From positions 1-17,666 of the forward strand of contig CAMNGN010000023.1 in NCBI GenBank assembly GCA_946538475.1: DNA of 17,666 bases. The letters run 5' to 3'. The notes beneath the pieces were generated by a model. It saw only the letters and a list, made by a program, of their open reading frames with translations, had not been told where the DNA came from and did not search any database. Shown here in pieces: positions 1 through 6,812 of this stretch; the stretch's first letter is position 1, and every line of letters starts with the position of its first letter. This stretch comes from an uncultured Blautia sp. (GTDB taxonomy: Bacteria; Bacillota; Clostridia; Lachnospirales; Lachnospiraceae). The position numbers and the translations under genes are program-made.

Positions 1-21
1 CGGTAATCGAAAAGAAAACAG

Positions 22-50
22 TTTACATAGCTATTTGTTTATGCTATACT
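22..50 (+). promoter_or_regulatory. Sigma-A promoter with extended -10, for rpsO (and pnp by read-through)
   Basis: A -35 box TTTACA (22-27) is separated by exactly 17 bases from a -10 box TATACT (45-50). A TG pair at 42-43 gives an extended -10 (TGC before the hexamer). Predicted transcription starts near position 57, leaving a leader of about 88 nt before the rpsO ATG. It is the only good promoter upstream of rpsO. Assignment is by pattern only. Confidence 0.82.
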
Positions 51-56
51 GTCAAA

Positions 57-144
57 TGTTGAACTCAGCCTGTATTCAGAGACTGGACTCTCCGACCTCC
101 TCTTAATACATGGCGGTTATACTAAATTTAAGGAGGAAATCAAA
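57..144 (+). promoter_or_regulatory. rpsO leader with a possible Shine-Dalgarno-sequestering helix
   Basis: The ribosome site AAGGAGG (130-136) can pair with an upstream complementary stretch. GGAGG (132-136) pairs with CCTCC (96-100), and TTAA (128-131) pairs with TTAA (103-106), leaving two bulged bases (101-102) and a loop of about 21 nt. Such a helix would hide the ribosome site. S15 represses its own mRNA in several bacteria by binding leader structures, so this may be an S15 autoregulatory site. That last step is inference. I did not match it to a specific described S15-leader class. Confidence 0.45.
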
Positions 145-411
145 ATGATTTCAAAAGAGAAGAAAACTGCAATTATGAAAGAGTATGCAAGGTCTGAAGG
201 CGACACCGGTTCACCGGAGGTACAGGTCGCTGTTCTTACCGCAAGAATTCAGGAGCTCACAGAGCATCTGAAAACACATCACAAAGATCATCACTCCAGA
301 CGTGGTCTGCTCAAGATGGTCGGTCAGAGAAGAGGCCTGCTGGCTTACCTCAGAAAAACCGACATCGAGAGATATCGTGCACTGATCGAGAAGCTTGGCC
401 TGAGAAAATAA
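145..411 (+). CDS. rpsO: Small ribosomal subunit protein S15
   Basis: Encodes an 88-residue protein that is S15 over its whole length, close to the usual 88-89 residues. S15 is a primary 16S rRNA-binding protein that organises the platform of the 30S subunit. Recognisable family segments include GDTGSPEVQVA near residues 20-30, the HHKDHHSRRGLL segment near 45-56 that contacts rRNA, and the C-terminal YRALIEKLGLRK. The ATG at 145 is preceded by a strong AAGGAGG site with 8 intervening bases. The gene lies directly before pnp, the classic rpsO-pnp order found across bacteria, with a hairpin terminator in between. Codon use matches a highly expressed gene. Confidence 0.98.
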   Translation: MISKEKKTAIMKEYARSEGDTGSPEVQVAVLTARIQELTEHLKTHHKDHHSRRGLLKMVGQRRGLLAYLRKTDIERYRALIEKLGLRK

Positions 412-428
412 ATAATTGCAAACCGTAT

Positions 429-457
429 GGGGCGGGTATAACCCGCCCCTGTTTTTT
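429..457 (+). terminator. Intrinsic terminator or attenuator between rpsO and pnp
   Basis: A perfect 9-bp GC-rich stem (GGGGCGGGT at 429-437 with ACCCGCCCC at 441-449) has a 3-base loop and is followed by G then six T residues (452-457). This is a canonical rho-independent terminator 17 nt after the rpsO stop. No clear promoter lies between it and pnp (ATG at 472), so pnp probably depends on partial read-through. Confidence 0.88.
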
Positions 458-471
458 ACGAGGAGAGAAAA

Positions 472-2565
472 ATGTATAAGAGTTATTCAATGGAACTCGC
501 AGGCCGGACTCTTACCGTTGATGTAGGCCGTGTTGCCGCACAGGCAAACGGTGCCGCACTTATGCACTATGGTGACACAACGGTATTATCTACGGCAACT
601 GCGTCCAAAGAACCGAGAGAAGGCATCGACTTTTTCCCGCTCAGCGTGGAATATGAAGAGAAGATGTATGCCGTCGGCAAGATCCCGGGCGGTTTTAACA
701 AGAGAGAAGGCAAAGCAAGCGAACATGCAATCCTTACCTCACGTGTCATCGACAGACCGATGCGTCCGCTGTTCCCGAAGGACTACAGAAACGACGTTAC
801 TCTGGTAAATATGGTCATGTCGGTCGACCCCGACTGCAATCCCGAGATTCCCGCGATGCTTGGTTCTGCTATCGCGACATGTATTTCCGATATTCCCTTC
901 GACGGCCCGTGCGCTACTACGCAGGTGGGTATGATCGACGGTGAATTCATCATCAACCCGACTCTTGCCCAGAAGGATATCTCCGATCTGGCTCTCACCG
1001 TCGCTTCCACCAGAGAAAAAGTTATCATGATCGAGGCCGGTGCTAACGAGATTCCCGAGGATAAGATGATCGAAGCCATCTATGTCGCACATGAAGTTAA
1101 CCAGGATATCATCCGTTTCATCGATGGTATCGTCGCGGAATGCGGTAAAGAAAAGCACACCTACGAATCCTGTGCGGTTCCGGAAGAGCTTTTTGCGGCG
1201 ATCAAAGAGATCGTTCCGCCCGAAGAGATGGAAAAAGCAGTATTTGCAGATGAAAAGCAGGTACGTGAAGAGAATATCCGTCAGGTGACCGAAAAGCTCA
1301 AAGAAGCTTTTGCCGATAATGAGGAATGGCTTGCCGTTCTTGGCGAGGCAGTATATCAGTATCAGAAGAAGACGGTCCGTAAGATGATCCTCAAAGATCA
1401 CAAACGTCCGGACGGCCGTGAGATCAAACAGATCCGTCCGCTGGCAGCAGAAGTGGATATCATCCCCAGAGTGCACGGCTCTGCTATGTTCACCCGTGGA
1501 CAGACACAGATCTGCACCGTCACCACACTGGCACCTCTGGCAGATGCACAGAGACTTGACGGTCTTGACGAGTTTGAGACTTCCAAGAGATACATGCATC
1601 ACTACAATTTCCCGTCCTACTCCGTAGGCGAGACAAAGCCGTCCAGAGGACCGGGACGCCGCGAGATCGGCCACGGTGCTCTTGCAGAGCGCGCTCTTGT
1701 TCCGGTACTGCCGAGCGAGGAAGAGTTCCCGTACGCGATCCGTACCGTTTCCGAGACATTCGAATCCAACGGTTCTACTTCTCAGGCAAGTATCTGCGCA
1801 TCTACCATGTCCCTCATGGCAGCCGGCGTACCGATCAAGAAGCCTGTCGCAGGTATCTCCTGCGGTCTGGTGACCGGAGAGACCGATGACGATTATATCG
1901 TTCTTACCGACATTCAGGGCCTTGAGGACTTCTTTGGCGATATGGACTTTAAGGTTGCAGGTACCCACGACGGTATCACCGCCATCCAGATGGATATCAA
2001 GATCCATGGTCTGACAAGACCGATCGTCGAAGAGGCGATCCGCAGAACAAAAGAGGCGAGAGAGTATATTCTCACAGAAGTTATGGAAAAATGTATCGCC
2101 GCTCCGAGACCCGAGGTCGGACCGTACGCACCGAAGATCATCCAGATCCAGATCGATCCGCAGAAGATCGGCGATGTTGTCGGCCAGAGAGGCAAGACGA
2201 TCAACACGATCATCGAGAGAACCGGCGTCAAGATCGACATCAACGATGACGGCGCTGTTTCGATCTGCGGCGTTGATGCCAAGAGCATGGAAGAAGCCCG
2301 CAGGCTGATCGAGATCATCGTTACGGATTTCGAGGCCGGCCAGATCTTTACCGGCCGCGTAGTGAGCATCAAAGAATTCGGCGCGTTTGTCGAGTTCGCA
2401 CCCGGAAAAGAGGGTATGGTGCATATCTCCAAGATCTGCCGTGAGAGGATCAACCGTGTTGAGGATGTTCTTACACTGGGCGACAAGGTCAAAGTGGTAT
2501 GCCTCGGCAAGGACAAGATGGGCAGGATGAGCTTCAGCATCAAGGATGTGCCGAAGGAAGCCTGA
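472..2565 (+). CDS. pnp: Polyribonucleotide nucleotidyltransferase (PNPase)
   Basis: Encodes a 697-residue PNPase, the usual length. It degrades RNA 3' to 5' phosphorolytically, releasing nucleoside diphosphates, as a cytoplasmic ring-shaped trimer. Domain order follows the family: first RNase PH-like core (about 12-140), helical linker domain (about 145-225), second RNase PH-like core (about 318-540), a KH domain with its GxxG loop at G571-Q-R-G574, and a C-terminal S1 domain (about 620-690). The catalytic segment LEDFFGDMDFK places D486, D492 and K494 at the same numbers as in the E. coli enzyme, so it should be active. The start ATG follows GAGGAGAG (460-467). It follows rpsO across a terminator hairpin. 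Long antisense open frames across it are codon-bias shadows. Confidence 0.98.
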   Translation: MYKSYSMELAGRTLTVDVGRVAAQANGAALMHYGDTTVLSTATASKEPREGIDFFPLSVEYEEKMYAVGKIPGGFNKREGKASEHAILTSRVIDRPMRPLFPKDYRNDVTLVNMVMSVDPDCNPEIPAMLGSAIATCISDIPFDGPCATTQVGMIDGEFIINPTLAQKDISDLALTVASTREKVIMIEAGANEIPEDKMIEAIYVAHEVNQDIIRFIDGIVAECGKEKHTYESCAVPEELFAAIKEIVPPEEMEKAVFADEKQVREENIRQVTEKLKEAFADNEEWLAVLGEAVYQYQKKTVRKMILKDHKRPDGREIKQIRPLAAEVDIIPRVHGSAMFTRGQTQICTVTTLAPLADAQRLDGLDEFETSKRYMHHYNFPSYSVGETKPSRGPGRREIGHGALAERALVPVLPSEEEFPYAIRTVSETFESNGSTSQASICASTMSLMAAGVPIKKPVAGISCGLVTGETDDDYIVLTDIQGLEDFFGDMDFKVAGTHDGITAIQMDIKIHGLTRPIVEEAIRRTKEAREYILTEVMEKCIAAPRPEVGPYAPKIIQIQIDPQKIGDVVGQRGKTINTIIERTGVKIDINDDGAVSICGVDAKSMEEARRLIEIIVTDFEAGQIFTGRVVSIKEFGAFVEFAPGKEGMVHISKICRERINRVEDVLTLGDKVKVVCLGKDKMGRMSFSIKDVPKEA

Positions 2566-2591
2566 AGCACGTCTGAAAAAAGTGTGCTGTG

Positions 2592-3086
2592 ATGAGATAT
2601 CATAATATTACAAAAGACGATATGCTTAACGGAGACGGACTTCGGGTAGTGCTTTGGGTGGCAGGATGCTCCCACCACTGTCCGGAGTGCCAGAATCCTG
2701 TGACCTGGGATCCGGAAGGGGGAGTTCCTTTTACGGATGCGGAAAAGCAGGAGATCTTCGACGAGCTTGGAAAAGATTATGTAAGCGGGATCACCTTCTC
2801 CGGAGGGGACCCGCTTCATCACGCAAATGTGGCAGAAGTAACTGCCCTTGCGCGTGAGATCAGAGAAAAATATCCCGATAAGACGATCTGGGTGTATACC
2901 GGATACCAATGGGAAGACATCTGCCGGATGGAGATCCTGAAATATACGGATGTGCTGGTAGATGGAGAATTTGTTGCGGCTCTGAAGGATGTAAACCTTC
3001 CCTGGAAGGGCTCTTCCAACCAGAGAGTGATCGACGTGCAGGCCTCCCTGAAGAAGGGAACTGTGGTCCTGCATAATGATGATTGA
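2592..3086 (+). CDS. nrdG: Anaerobic ribonucleotide reductase activating protein (radical SAM)
   Basis: Encodes a 164-residue NrdG-type activase (165 if the GTG at 2589 is used). It uses S-adenosylmethionine and a 4Fe-4S cluster to make the glycyl radical on NrdD, enabling dNTP synthesis without oxygen. The cluster ligands are C26, C30 and C33 in CSHHCPEC, the CX3CX2C spacing of the family. The next residues, QNPVTW, and the later FSGGDPL segment are also typical. It starts 26 nt after pnp with no good Shine-Dalgarno sequence. A weak inverted repeat (AGCAC 2566-2570, GTGCT 2584-2588) sits just before the start, and coupling to pnp translation is possible. The reductase nrdD, often adjacent, is not in this window. 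Start choice is uncertain by one codon. Confidence 0.93.
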   Translation: MRYHNITKDDMLNGDGLRVVLWVAGCSHHCPECQNPVTWDPEGGVPFTDAEKQEIFDELGKDYVSGITFSGGDPLHHANVAEVTALAREIREKYPDKTIWVYTGYQWEDICRMEILKYTDVLVDGEFVAALKDVNLPWKGSSNQRVIDVQASLKKGTVVLHNDD

Positions 3087-3098
3087 GGGGGCTGCTGT

Positions 3099-3536
3099 AT
3101 GAAGATCAAAGTAAAGAAACTGTCAGATACGGCTGTCCTTCCGCAAAGAGGCAGCAGCTATGCGGCCGGATACGATCTGAGGGCTGACATTGCAGAACCG
3201 CAGGAGATCGCACCGCACGTTACCTCGATGATACCGACGGGGCTGTCCATGGAGATCCCCGAAGGGTATTTCGGCGGTATCTTTGCCCGCAGCGGCCTCG
3301 CCGCAAAAGAGGGCCTCAGGCCCGCCAACTGTGTCGGCGTGGTCGACAGTGACTACAGAGGGCCTGTCATGGTGGCGCTCCACAATGATACGCAGGAAGT
3401 GAGGACGGTGACACCGGGGGAGCGGATCGCTCAGCTGGTGATCATACCGTTTCTGGGCGCTGAGTTTGAGGTCAGCGAAGAGCTGCAGGAGACCGACCGC
3501 GGTGAAGGCGGGTTTGGGTCTACAGGGAAAAATTAA
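3099..3536 (+). CDS. dut: Deoxyuridine 5'-triphosphate nucleotidohydrolase (dUTPase)
   Basis: Encodes a 145-residue trimeric-type dUTPase, which hydrolyses dUTP to dUMP and pyrophosphate. This keeps uracil out of DNA and supplies the thymidylate precursor. All five family motifs are visible: AGYDLRA (23-29), RSGLA (64-68), the GVVDSDYRG motif with the catalytic aspartate D83 (80-88), GERIAQLV (about 107-114), and the C-terminal arm RGEGGFGSTG (134-143). Twelve bases separate it from nrdG, and its ribosome site GAGGGGG (3085-3091) overlaps the nrdG stop, so the two are probably co-transcribed. Both act in deoxynucleotide metabolism. The gene ends just before a long palindromic terminator. Confidence 0.97.
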   Translation: MKIKVKKLSDTAVLPQRGSSYAAGYDLRADIAEPQEIAPHVTSMIPTGLSMEIPEGYFGGIFARSGLAAKEGLRPANCVGVVDSDYRGPVMVALHNDTQEVRTVTPGERIAQLVIIPFLGAEFEVSEELQETDRGEGGFGSTGKN

Positions 3537-3565
3537 AAAGACAGGGGACGGTCCCCTGTCTTTTT
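3535..3565. terminator. Long bidirectional terminator between dut and the convergent DUF1292 gene
   Basis: A perfect 14-bp stem (3535-3548 with 3552-3565) encloses a CGG loop. The stem runs A5-GACAGGGGA on one side and its complement ending in T5 on the other, so it has a U-tract on either strand. It sits between the stop codons of two convergent genes, exactly where a shared terminator is expected. The GGGGACGGTCCCC core resembles palindromes that I recall being scattered through clostridial genomes, which is memory and not a search. Confidence 0.88.
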
Positions 3566-3573
3566 GTGCTTTT

Positions 3574-3942
3574 TTATTCCGGATCCGCCTCCGCCACCGT
3601 CCGCGCATTCTCCAAAATGGTATCAAACGCCTGCGACGCCAGCTCATACTCCTCGTCATCCTCGATATTCCCGAGAAGCGGCTCGCCCTCGGGTGTCAGG
3701 CCGAAGGAATAGATATACACTTCGCTCTCCATATCTTCATCATCCACATCTGCCGGAAGCAGCGCAATATACTGTTTGTCCCCCGCCGGAAAGATCGTCA
3801 GGACCGTACACTCCATCTCGGTGTCGTCGTCGAGGGTAAGTTTTATAGTGCCGGGATAGCCTGCGATACCGCCTTTGCAGCCGCCGCACGAAGCGCAGTC
3901 AGCCGGATCACACCCCTGATTATTGTTGAAATCATCACTCAT
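3574..3942 (-). CDS. DUF1292 family protein with N-terminal cysteine cluster
   Basis: Encodes 122 residues, the only minus-strand gene. The body (about residues 28-112) has the DUF1292 pattern: a beta-rich IKLTLDDDTEMEC strand, an acidic middle, YIYSF, and an IEDDEEYELASQAFDTIL helix. The function of the family is unknown. The N-terminus carries C11, C16, C19 and C22 (CX4CX2CX2C), which could hold a zinc or iron-sulphur centre. That is inference from spacing. The start at 3942 was chosen because a GAGG ribosome site lies 7 bases upstream and a good promoter is in place. An open frame running up to 4092 adds 50 residues with no family similarity and would read through the promoter. The protein is strongly acidic and has no signal peptide or membrane segment. 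Confidence 0.87.
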   Translation of the reverse strand: MSDDFNNNQGCDPADCASCGGCKGGIAGYPGTIKLTLDDDTEMECTVLTIFPAGDKQYIALLPADVDDEDMESEVYIYSFGLTPEGEPLLGNIEDDEEYELASQAFDTILENARTVAEADPE

Positions 3943-3998
3943 AGAAATACCTCTGCCTTTCATGATCGATAAAACGTATTGCCCGGGAACATGGTGAC

Positions 3999-4027
3999 AT
4001 TCTACCGGAGGACCGGGATAAATGCAA
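3999..4027 (-). promoter_or_regulatory. Minus-strand sigma-A promoter for the DUF1292 gene
   Basis: Read on the minus strand, TTGCAT (complement of 4022-4027) and TAGAAT (complement of 3999-4004) are separated by exactly 17 bases. The predicted start lies near 3992, giving a leader of about 50 nt that contains the GAGG ribosome site of the gene. This supports the ATG at 3942. Confidence 0.68.
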
Positions 4028-4074
4028 GCAGCATCCGATCGCTCCAAATATCTTTTGACATTCCGGGTTTCCTC

Positions 4075-4103
4075 TTGCGGTAATATCGGCAAATCGTTAT
4101 AAT
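4075..4103 (+). promoter_or_regulatory. Sigma-A promoter for xth
   Basis: TTGCGG (4075-4080) lies 17 bases before a perfect TATAAT (4098-4103). Predicted initiation near 4110 leaves about 27 nt before the ATG at 4137, enough for its AAGGGGG ribosome site. A perfect TTGACA also lies at 4055-4060, but its nearest -10-like sequence is 20 bases away. Confidence 0.7.
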
Positions 4104-4136
4104 GATAACAGACAATGGGAAGTTAAGGGGGAACAG

Positions 4137-4889
4137 ATGAAATTCATATCATGGAATGTCAATGGAATACGTGCCTGCAGCGAAAAAGGCTTTGAGGAGT
4201 CCTTCCGGCTGCTGGATGCGGATATCTTCTGTCTTCAGGAGACAAAATGCCAGAAGAGCCAGTTTGCGATCGACCTGCCCGGATATTACCAGTACTGGAA
4301 TTATGCGCAGAGAAAAGGCTACTCCGGCACGGCGATCTTCAGCCGAAAAGAGCCTGAGGCCGTGTCTTACGGGCTGGGCATAGAAGAGCATGACCGGGAA
4401 GGGCGTGTGATCACTCTGGAGTTTGAAGATTTCTTTTTTGTTACCGTCTACACACCGAATTCGCAGGATGGCCTGAAACGGCTCGATTACAGAATGAAGT
4501 GGGAGGCGGATTTTCTTGCTTATCTTTTAAAACTGCAGGAAAAGAAACCGGTCATCTGCTGCGGCGATATGAATGTGGCACATAAAGAGATCGATCTCAA
4601 AAATCCGAAGACCAATCGAAAGAATCCCGGATTCACCGACGAGGAGAGGGCCTGCTTTGACAGGCTGCTTGAGGCCGGTTTTATCGATACCTTCCGATAT
4701 TTTTACCCCGACCTGGAGGGGGCATATTCCTGGTGGTCCTATCGCTTTAAAGCCCGTGAGAAAAACGCGGGGTGGCGTATAGACTACTTTATCACGTCCG
4801 CCTCCCTGAAAGACCGGCTGGCAGGAGCAAAGATCCACAGCGAGATCATGGGATCCGACCACTGTCCGGTCGAGCTGGAATTGAAATGA
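4137..4889 (+). CDS. xth: Exodeoxyribonuclease III family AP endonuclease (ExoA/Xth)
   Basis: Encodes 250 residues, the usual size for the ExoA/Xth family. These enzymes cleave the backbone 5' to abasic sites and trim 3' blocks during base excision repair, using a divalent metal. The family landmarks are all present: WNVNGIRA (6-13) with N7, LQETK with the metal-binding E35, GYSGTAIF, VYTPNSQ, CGDMNVAH with D144 and N146, the W-R-I-D-Y-F segment near the C-terminus, and GSDHCPVEL with D241 and H242. Nothing is missing, so it should be active. The start ATG follows AAGGGGG. It has its own promoter and is followed after 33 nt by the GH13-like gene, with no terminator between them. The functional link to that gene is not obvious. 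Confidence 0.96.
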   Translation: MKFISWNVNGIRACSEKGFEESFRLLDADIFCLQETKCQKSQFAIDLPGYYQYWNYAQRKGYSGTAIFSRKEPEAVSYGLGIEEHDREGRVITLEFEDFFFVTVYTPNSQDGLKRLDYRMKWEADFLAYLLKLQEKKPVICCGDMNVAHKEIDLKNPKTNRKNPGFTDEERACFDRLLEAGFIDTFRYFYPDLEGAYSWWSYRFKAREKNAGWRIDYFITSASLKDRLAGAKIHSEIMGSDHCPVELELK

Positions 4890-4922
4890 TAGAGCTGAAC
4901 GAGAGGAGTTGATGATACAACC

Positions 4923-6812
4923 ATGGCAGAAAACAGAAATAAACTGATCAAGGAGACAGGTTGTTTTTTGATTCCGGGAGCTTACCCCATGTGGAGCGGG
5001 TACAGCTTTACGGTCGAGGCTCCCGAAGATGCGGCTGTTTCTTTGCTGCTTTATAAAGCCGGATCCGCAAAGCCGGTGAAGGAGATCCCTTTTACAGAGG
5101 CGGACCGCATCGGAAAGGTACGTTCGCTGTGCCTTAACGGTAAGGATATCGACAAATATGAATACAATTTCCTGGTGAACGGCGAAGTTGTGCAGGATCC
5201 CTTTGCCCATGCGATATTCGGCCGCGGGAAATTTGGTGAACCCTACCCCGACGATCCGCATGTGGTACGGTGCGGCCTGCTTCCCGCGCAGGATTACGAC
5301 TGGGAAGGGACCGATAATCCACGGATCCCTCTTGAGGATATGGTGCTGTATAAACTTCATGTGCGCGGCTTTACCAAAATGGCCGGCGCCAGGGTGAAAA
5401 AGAAAGGCACGTTTGCCGGGCTGATCGAGATGATCCCCTATTTAAAAGAGCTTGGCGTTAATGCGGTGGAACTGATGCCTGTCTATGATTTTGCCGAAAC
5501 AACAGCGGCAAAAAAGAATATGACAGGGATGGTTTCGGAGAAAAAAGAGTCGGGAAAAGTAAATTATTGGGGGTATATCCCGGGCTTCTACTATGCACCT
5601 AAGCGCTCTTACTGTGCTTCCTCACACCCGGAGAACGAGATGCGCGATCTGGTAAAAGCCCTGCACAAAGAGGGAATGGAATGCATTCTTGAATTTTATT
5701 TCCCGGAAAGCGTAAGCTCCGTCGCCGCTGTACGTGCCCTTGAGTTCTGGAAACTCTATTACCACGTGGACGGGTTCCACATTCAGGGAGAAGGCCTGCC
5801 TGCCAACGTCGCACTGACGGACGGCCTCCTCTCCGAGACAAAACTTTTTGTCCCGAACTATGATTTCCCCTCCCTGTACCACGGAAAAGCCCCGAAAAAG
5901 CGCGTTTTCGGTGAGTACAACAGCGGTTTTCAGGAGACCATGCGCAGGTTCATGAAGAGCGATGAAGACATGGTCGACAGCGCTATGTATCGTTTAAAGA
6001 AAAACTCCGATTTCTGCGGAACGGTCAATTATATGACCAGCCAGGACGGATTTACGCTGAATGACCTGGTGAGCTACAATTACCGGCACAATGACGATAA
6101 CGGTCAGGGCAATCAGGACGGATGCAGCTACAACTATTCCTGGAACTGCGGGGTAGAAGGCCCGACGAGAAAGGCTGCCGTGAAAAAGATCCGCGAGAAG
6201 CAGCTCAGAAATGCGGTGCTGCTGGAGCTCCTGAGCCAGGGTATCCCGATGATCTATGCGGGAGATGAGTTCGGAAACAGCCAGGGGGGCAACAATAATG
6301 CCTGGTGCCAGGACAACAGCGTGGGCTGGGTGGACTGGAAGGCGGCTAAGCGAAACGCCGGCCTTACGGAGTTTGTGCGCGGTGCACTGGCGTACAGAGC
6401 TTCGCACCCGATCCTTCATGCCGGGTATGAGCTTCGCGGCACTGACTATAAAGCACTGGGATTTCCGGATATCTCGTTCCACGGTGAACGCGCATGGTAT
6501 GTAAATAAGGACAATGCGAGCCGCATGTTCGGTGTGATGTACTACGATGCCTATGCCAAAGACCGGACGGAAGAGGACAAAAAGCGTAAGTTTGTCCCGC
6601 AGGATTTCATCTACATTGCCTTCAATTTCCACTGGGAGAAAAGAGAATTCGCACTTCCGAATCTCCCGCAGGACATATGCTGGAAGAAAGTGATCGACAC
6701 GGCGGAAGACTGGGACAACTGTATGAAGGAAGGGACAGAGGTACTCTGCCGTACAGCCACGGTCTCACCCCGTTCCATCGTTGTGCTGGAAGGCCGGGAG
6801 GCAGAGAAATGA
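4923..6812 (+). CDS. GH13 glycogen-debranching-like protein, probably catalytically inactive
   Basis: Encodes 629 residues related to GlgX/isoamylase-type GH13 proteins. An N-terminal CBM48-like domain (about 15-110) precedes a TIM barrel. The second half is well conserved: DGFTLNDLVSYN (375-386), the SWNCGVEGPT segment, GIPMIYAGDEFG, and GNNNAWCQDN. The catalytic half is not. Where active relatives have DVVYNH there is ILEFYFPES (255-263). Where they have DGFRFD with the nucleophile Asp there is DGFHIQ (283-288). The acid/base Glu region reads KLFVPNYD (307-314). The last catalytic region is QD (374-375) instead of HD, so only that aspartate remains. The stretch between regions I and II is also much shorter than normal. 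I infer a glycan-binding or regulatory pseudoenzyme. The ATG at 4923 lies 14 bases after the GAGAGGAG site, a long gap. Confidence 0.85.
   Translation: MAENRNKLIKETGCFLIPGAYPMWSGYSFTVEAPEDAAVSLLLYKAGSAKPVKEIPFTEADRIGKVRSLCLNGKDIDKYEYNFLVNGEVVQDPFAHAIFGRGKFGEPYPDDPHVVRCGLLPAQDYDWEGTDNPRIPLEDMVLYKLHVRGFTKMAGARVKKKGTFAGLIEMIPYLKELGVNAVELMPVYDFAETTAAKKNMTGMVSEKKESGKVNYWGYIPGFYYAPKRSYCASSHPENEMRDLVKALHKEGMECILEFYFPESVSSVAAVRALEFWKLYYHVDGFHIQGEGLPANVALTDGLLSETKLFVPNYDFPSLYHGKAPKKRVFGEYNSGFQETMRRFMKSDEDMVDSAMYRLKKNSDFCGTVNYMTSQDGFTLNDLVSYNYRHNDDNGQGNQDGCSYNYSWNCGVEGPTRKAAVKKIREKQLRNAVLLELLSQGIPMIYAGDEFGNSQGGNNNAWCQDNSVGWVDWKAAKRNAGLTEFVRGALAYRASHPILHAGYELRGTDYKALGFPDISFHGERAWYVNKDNASRMFGVMYYDAYAKDRTEEDKKRKFVPQDFIYIAFNFHWEKREFALPNLPQDICWKKVIDTAEDWDNCMKEGTEVLCRTATVSPRSIVVLEGREAEK

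Noticed and set aside
739..2424. Long minus-strand open frame (561 codons) antisense to pnp
   Set aside because: It lies wholly inside pnp, whose protein is conserved end to end. The antisense protein is low in family-like features and rich in Asp, Leu and Arg, as expected from reverse reading of biased codons. No minus-strand promoter or ribosome site was seen.
1914..3074. Minus-strand open frame (386 codons) across the pnp 3' end and nrdG
   Set aside because: It overlaps two confidently identified genes, and its composition is that of a shadow frame.
4055..4086. Second promoter for xth using the perfect TTGACA at 4055-4060
   Set aside because: The nearest -10-like sequence (TAATAT at 4081-4086) is 20 bases away, outside the normal range. 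The TTGCGG/TATAAT pair fits better.
3943..4092. N-terminal extension of the DUF1292 gene by 50 residues
   Set aside because: The extension runs through the gene's own -35/-10 boxes and lacks a ribosome site. The internal ATG at 3942 has GAGG at proper spacing.
6677..6808. Longer start for the DUF5662 gene
   Set aside because: The added residues are read out of frame from the GH13-like gene. The ATG at 6809 has a ribosome site and an ATGA overlap.
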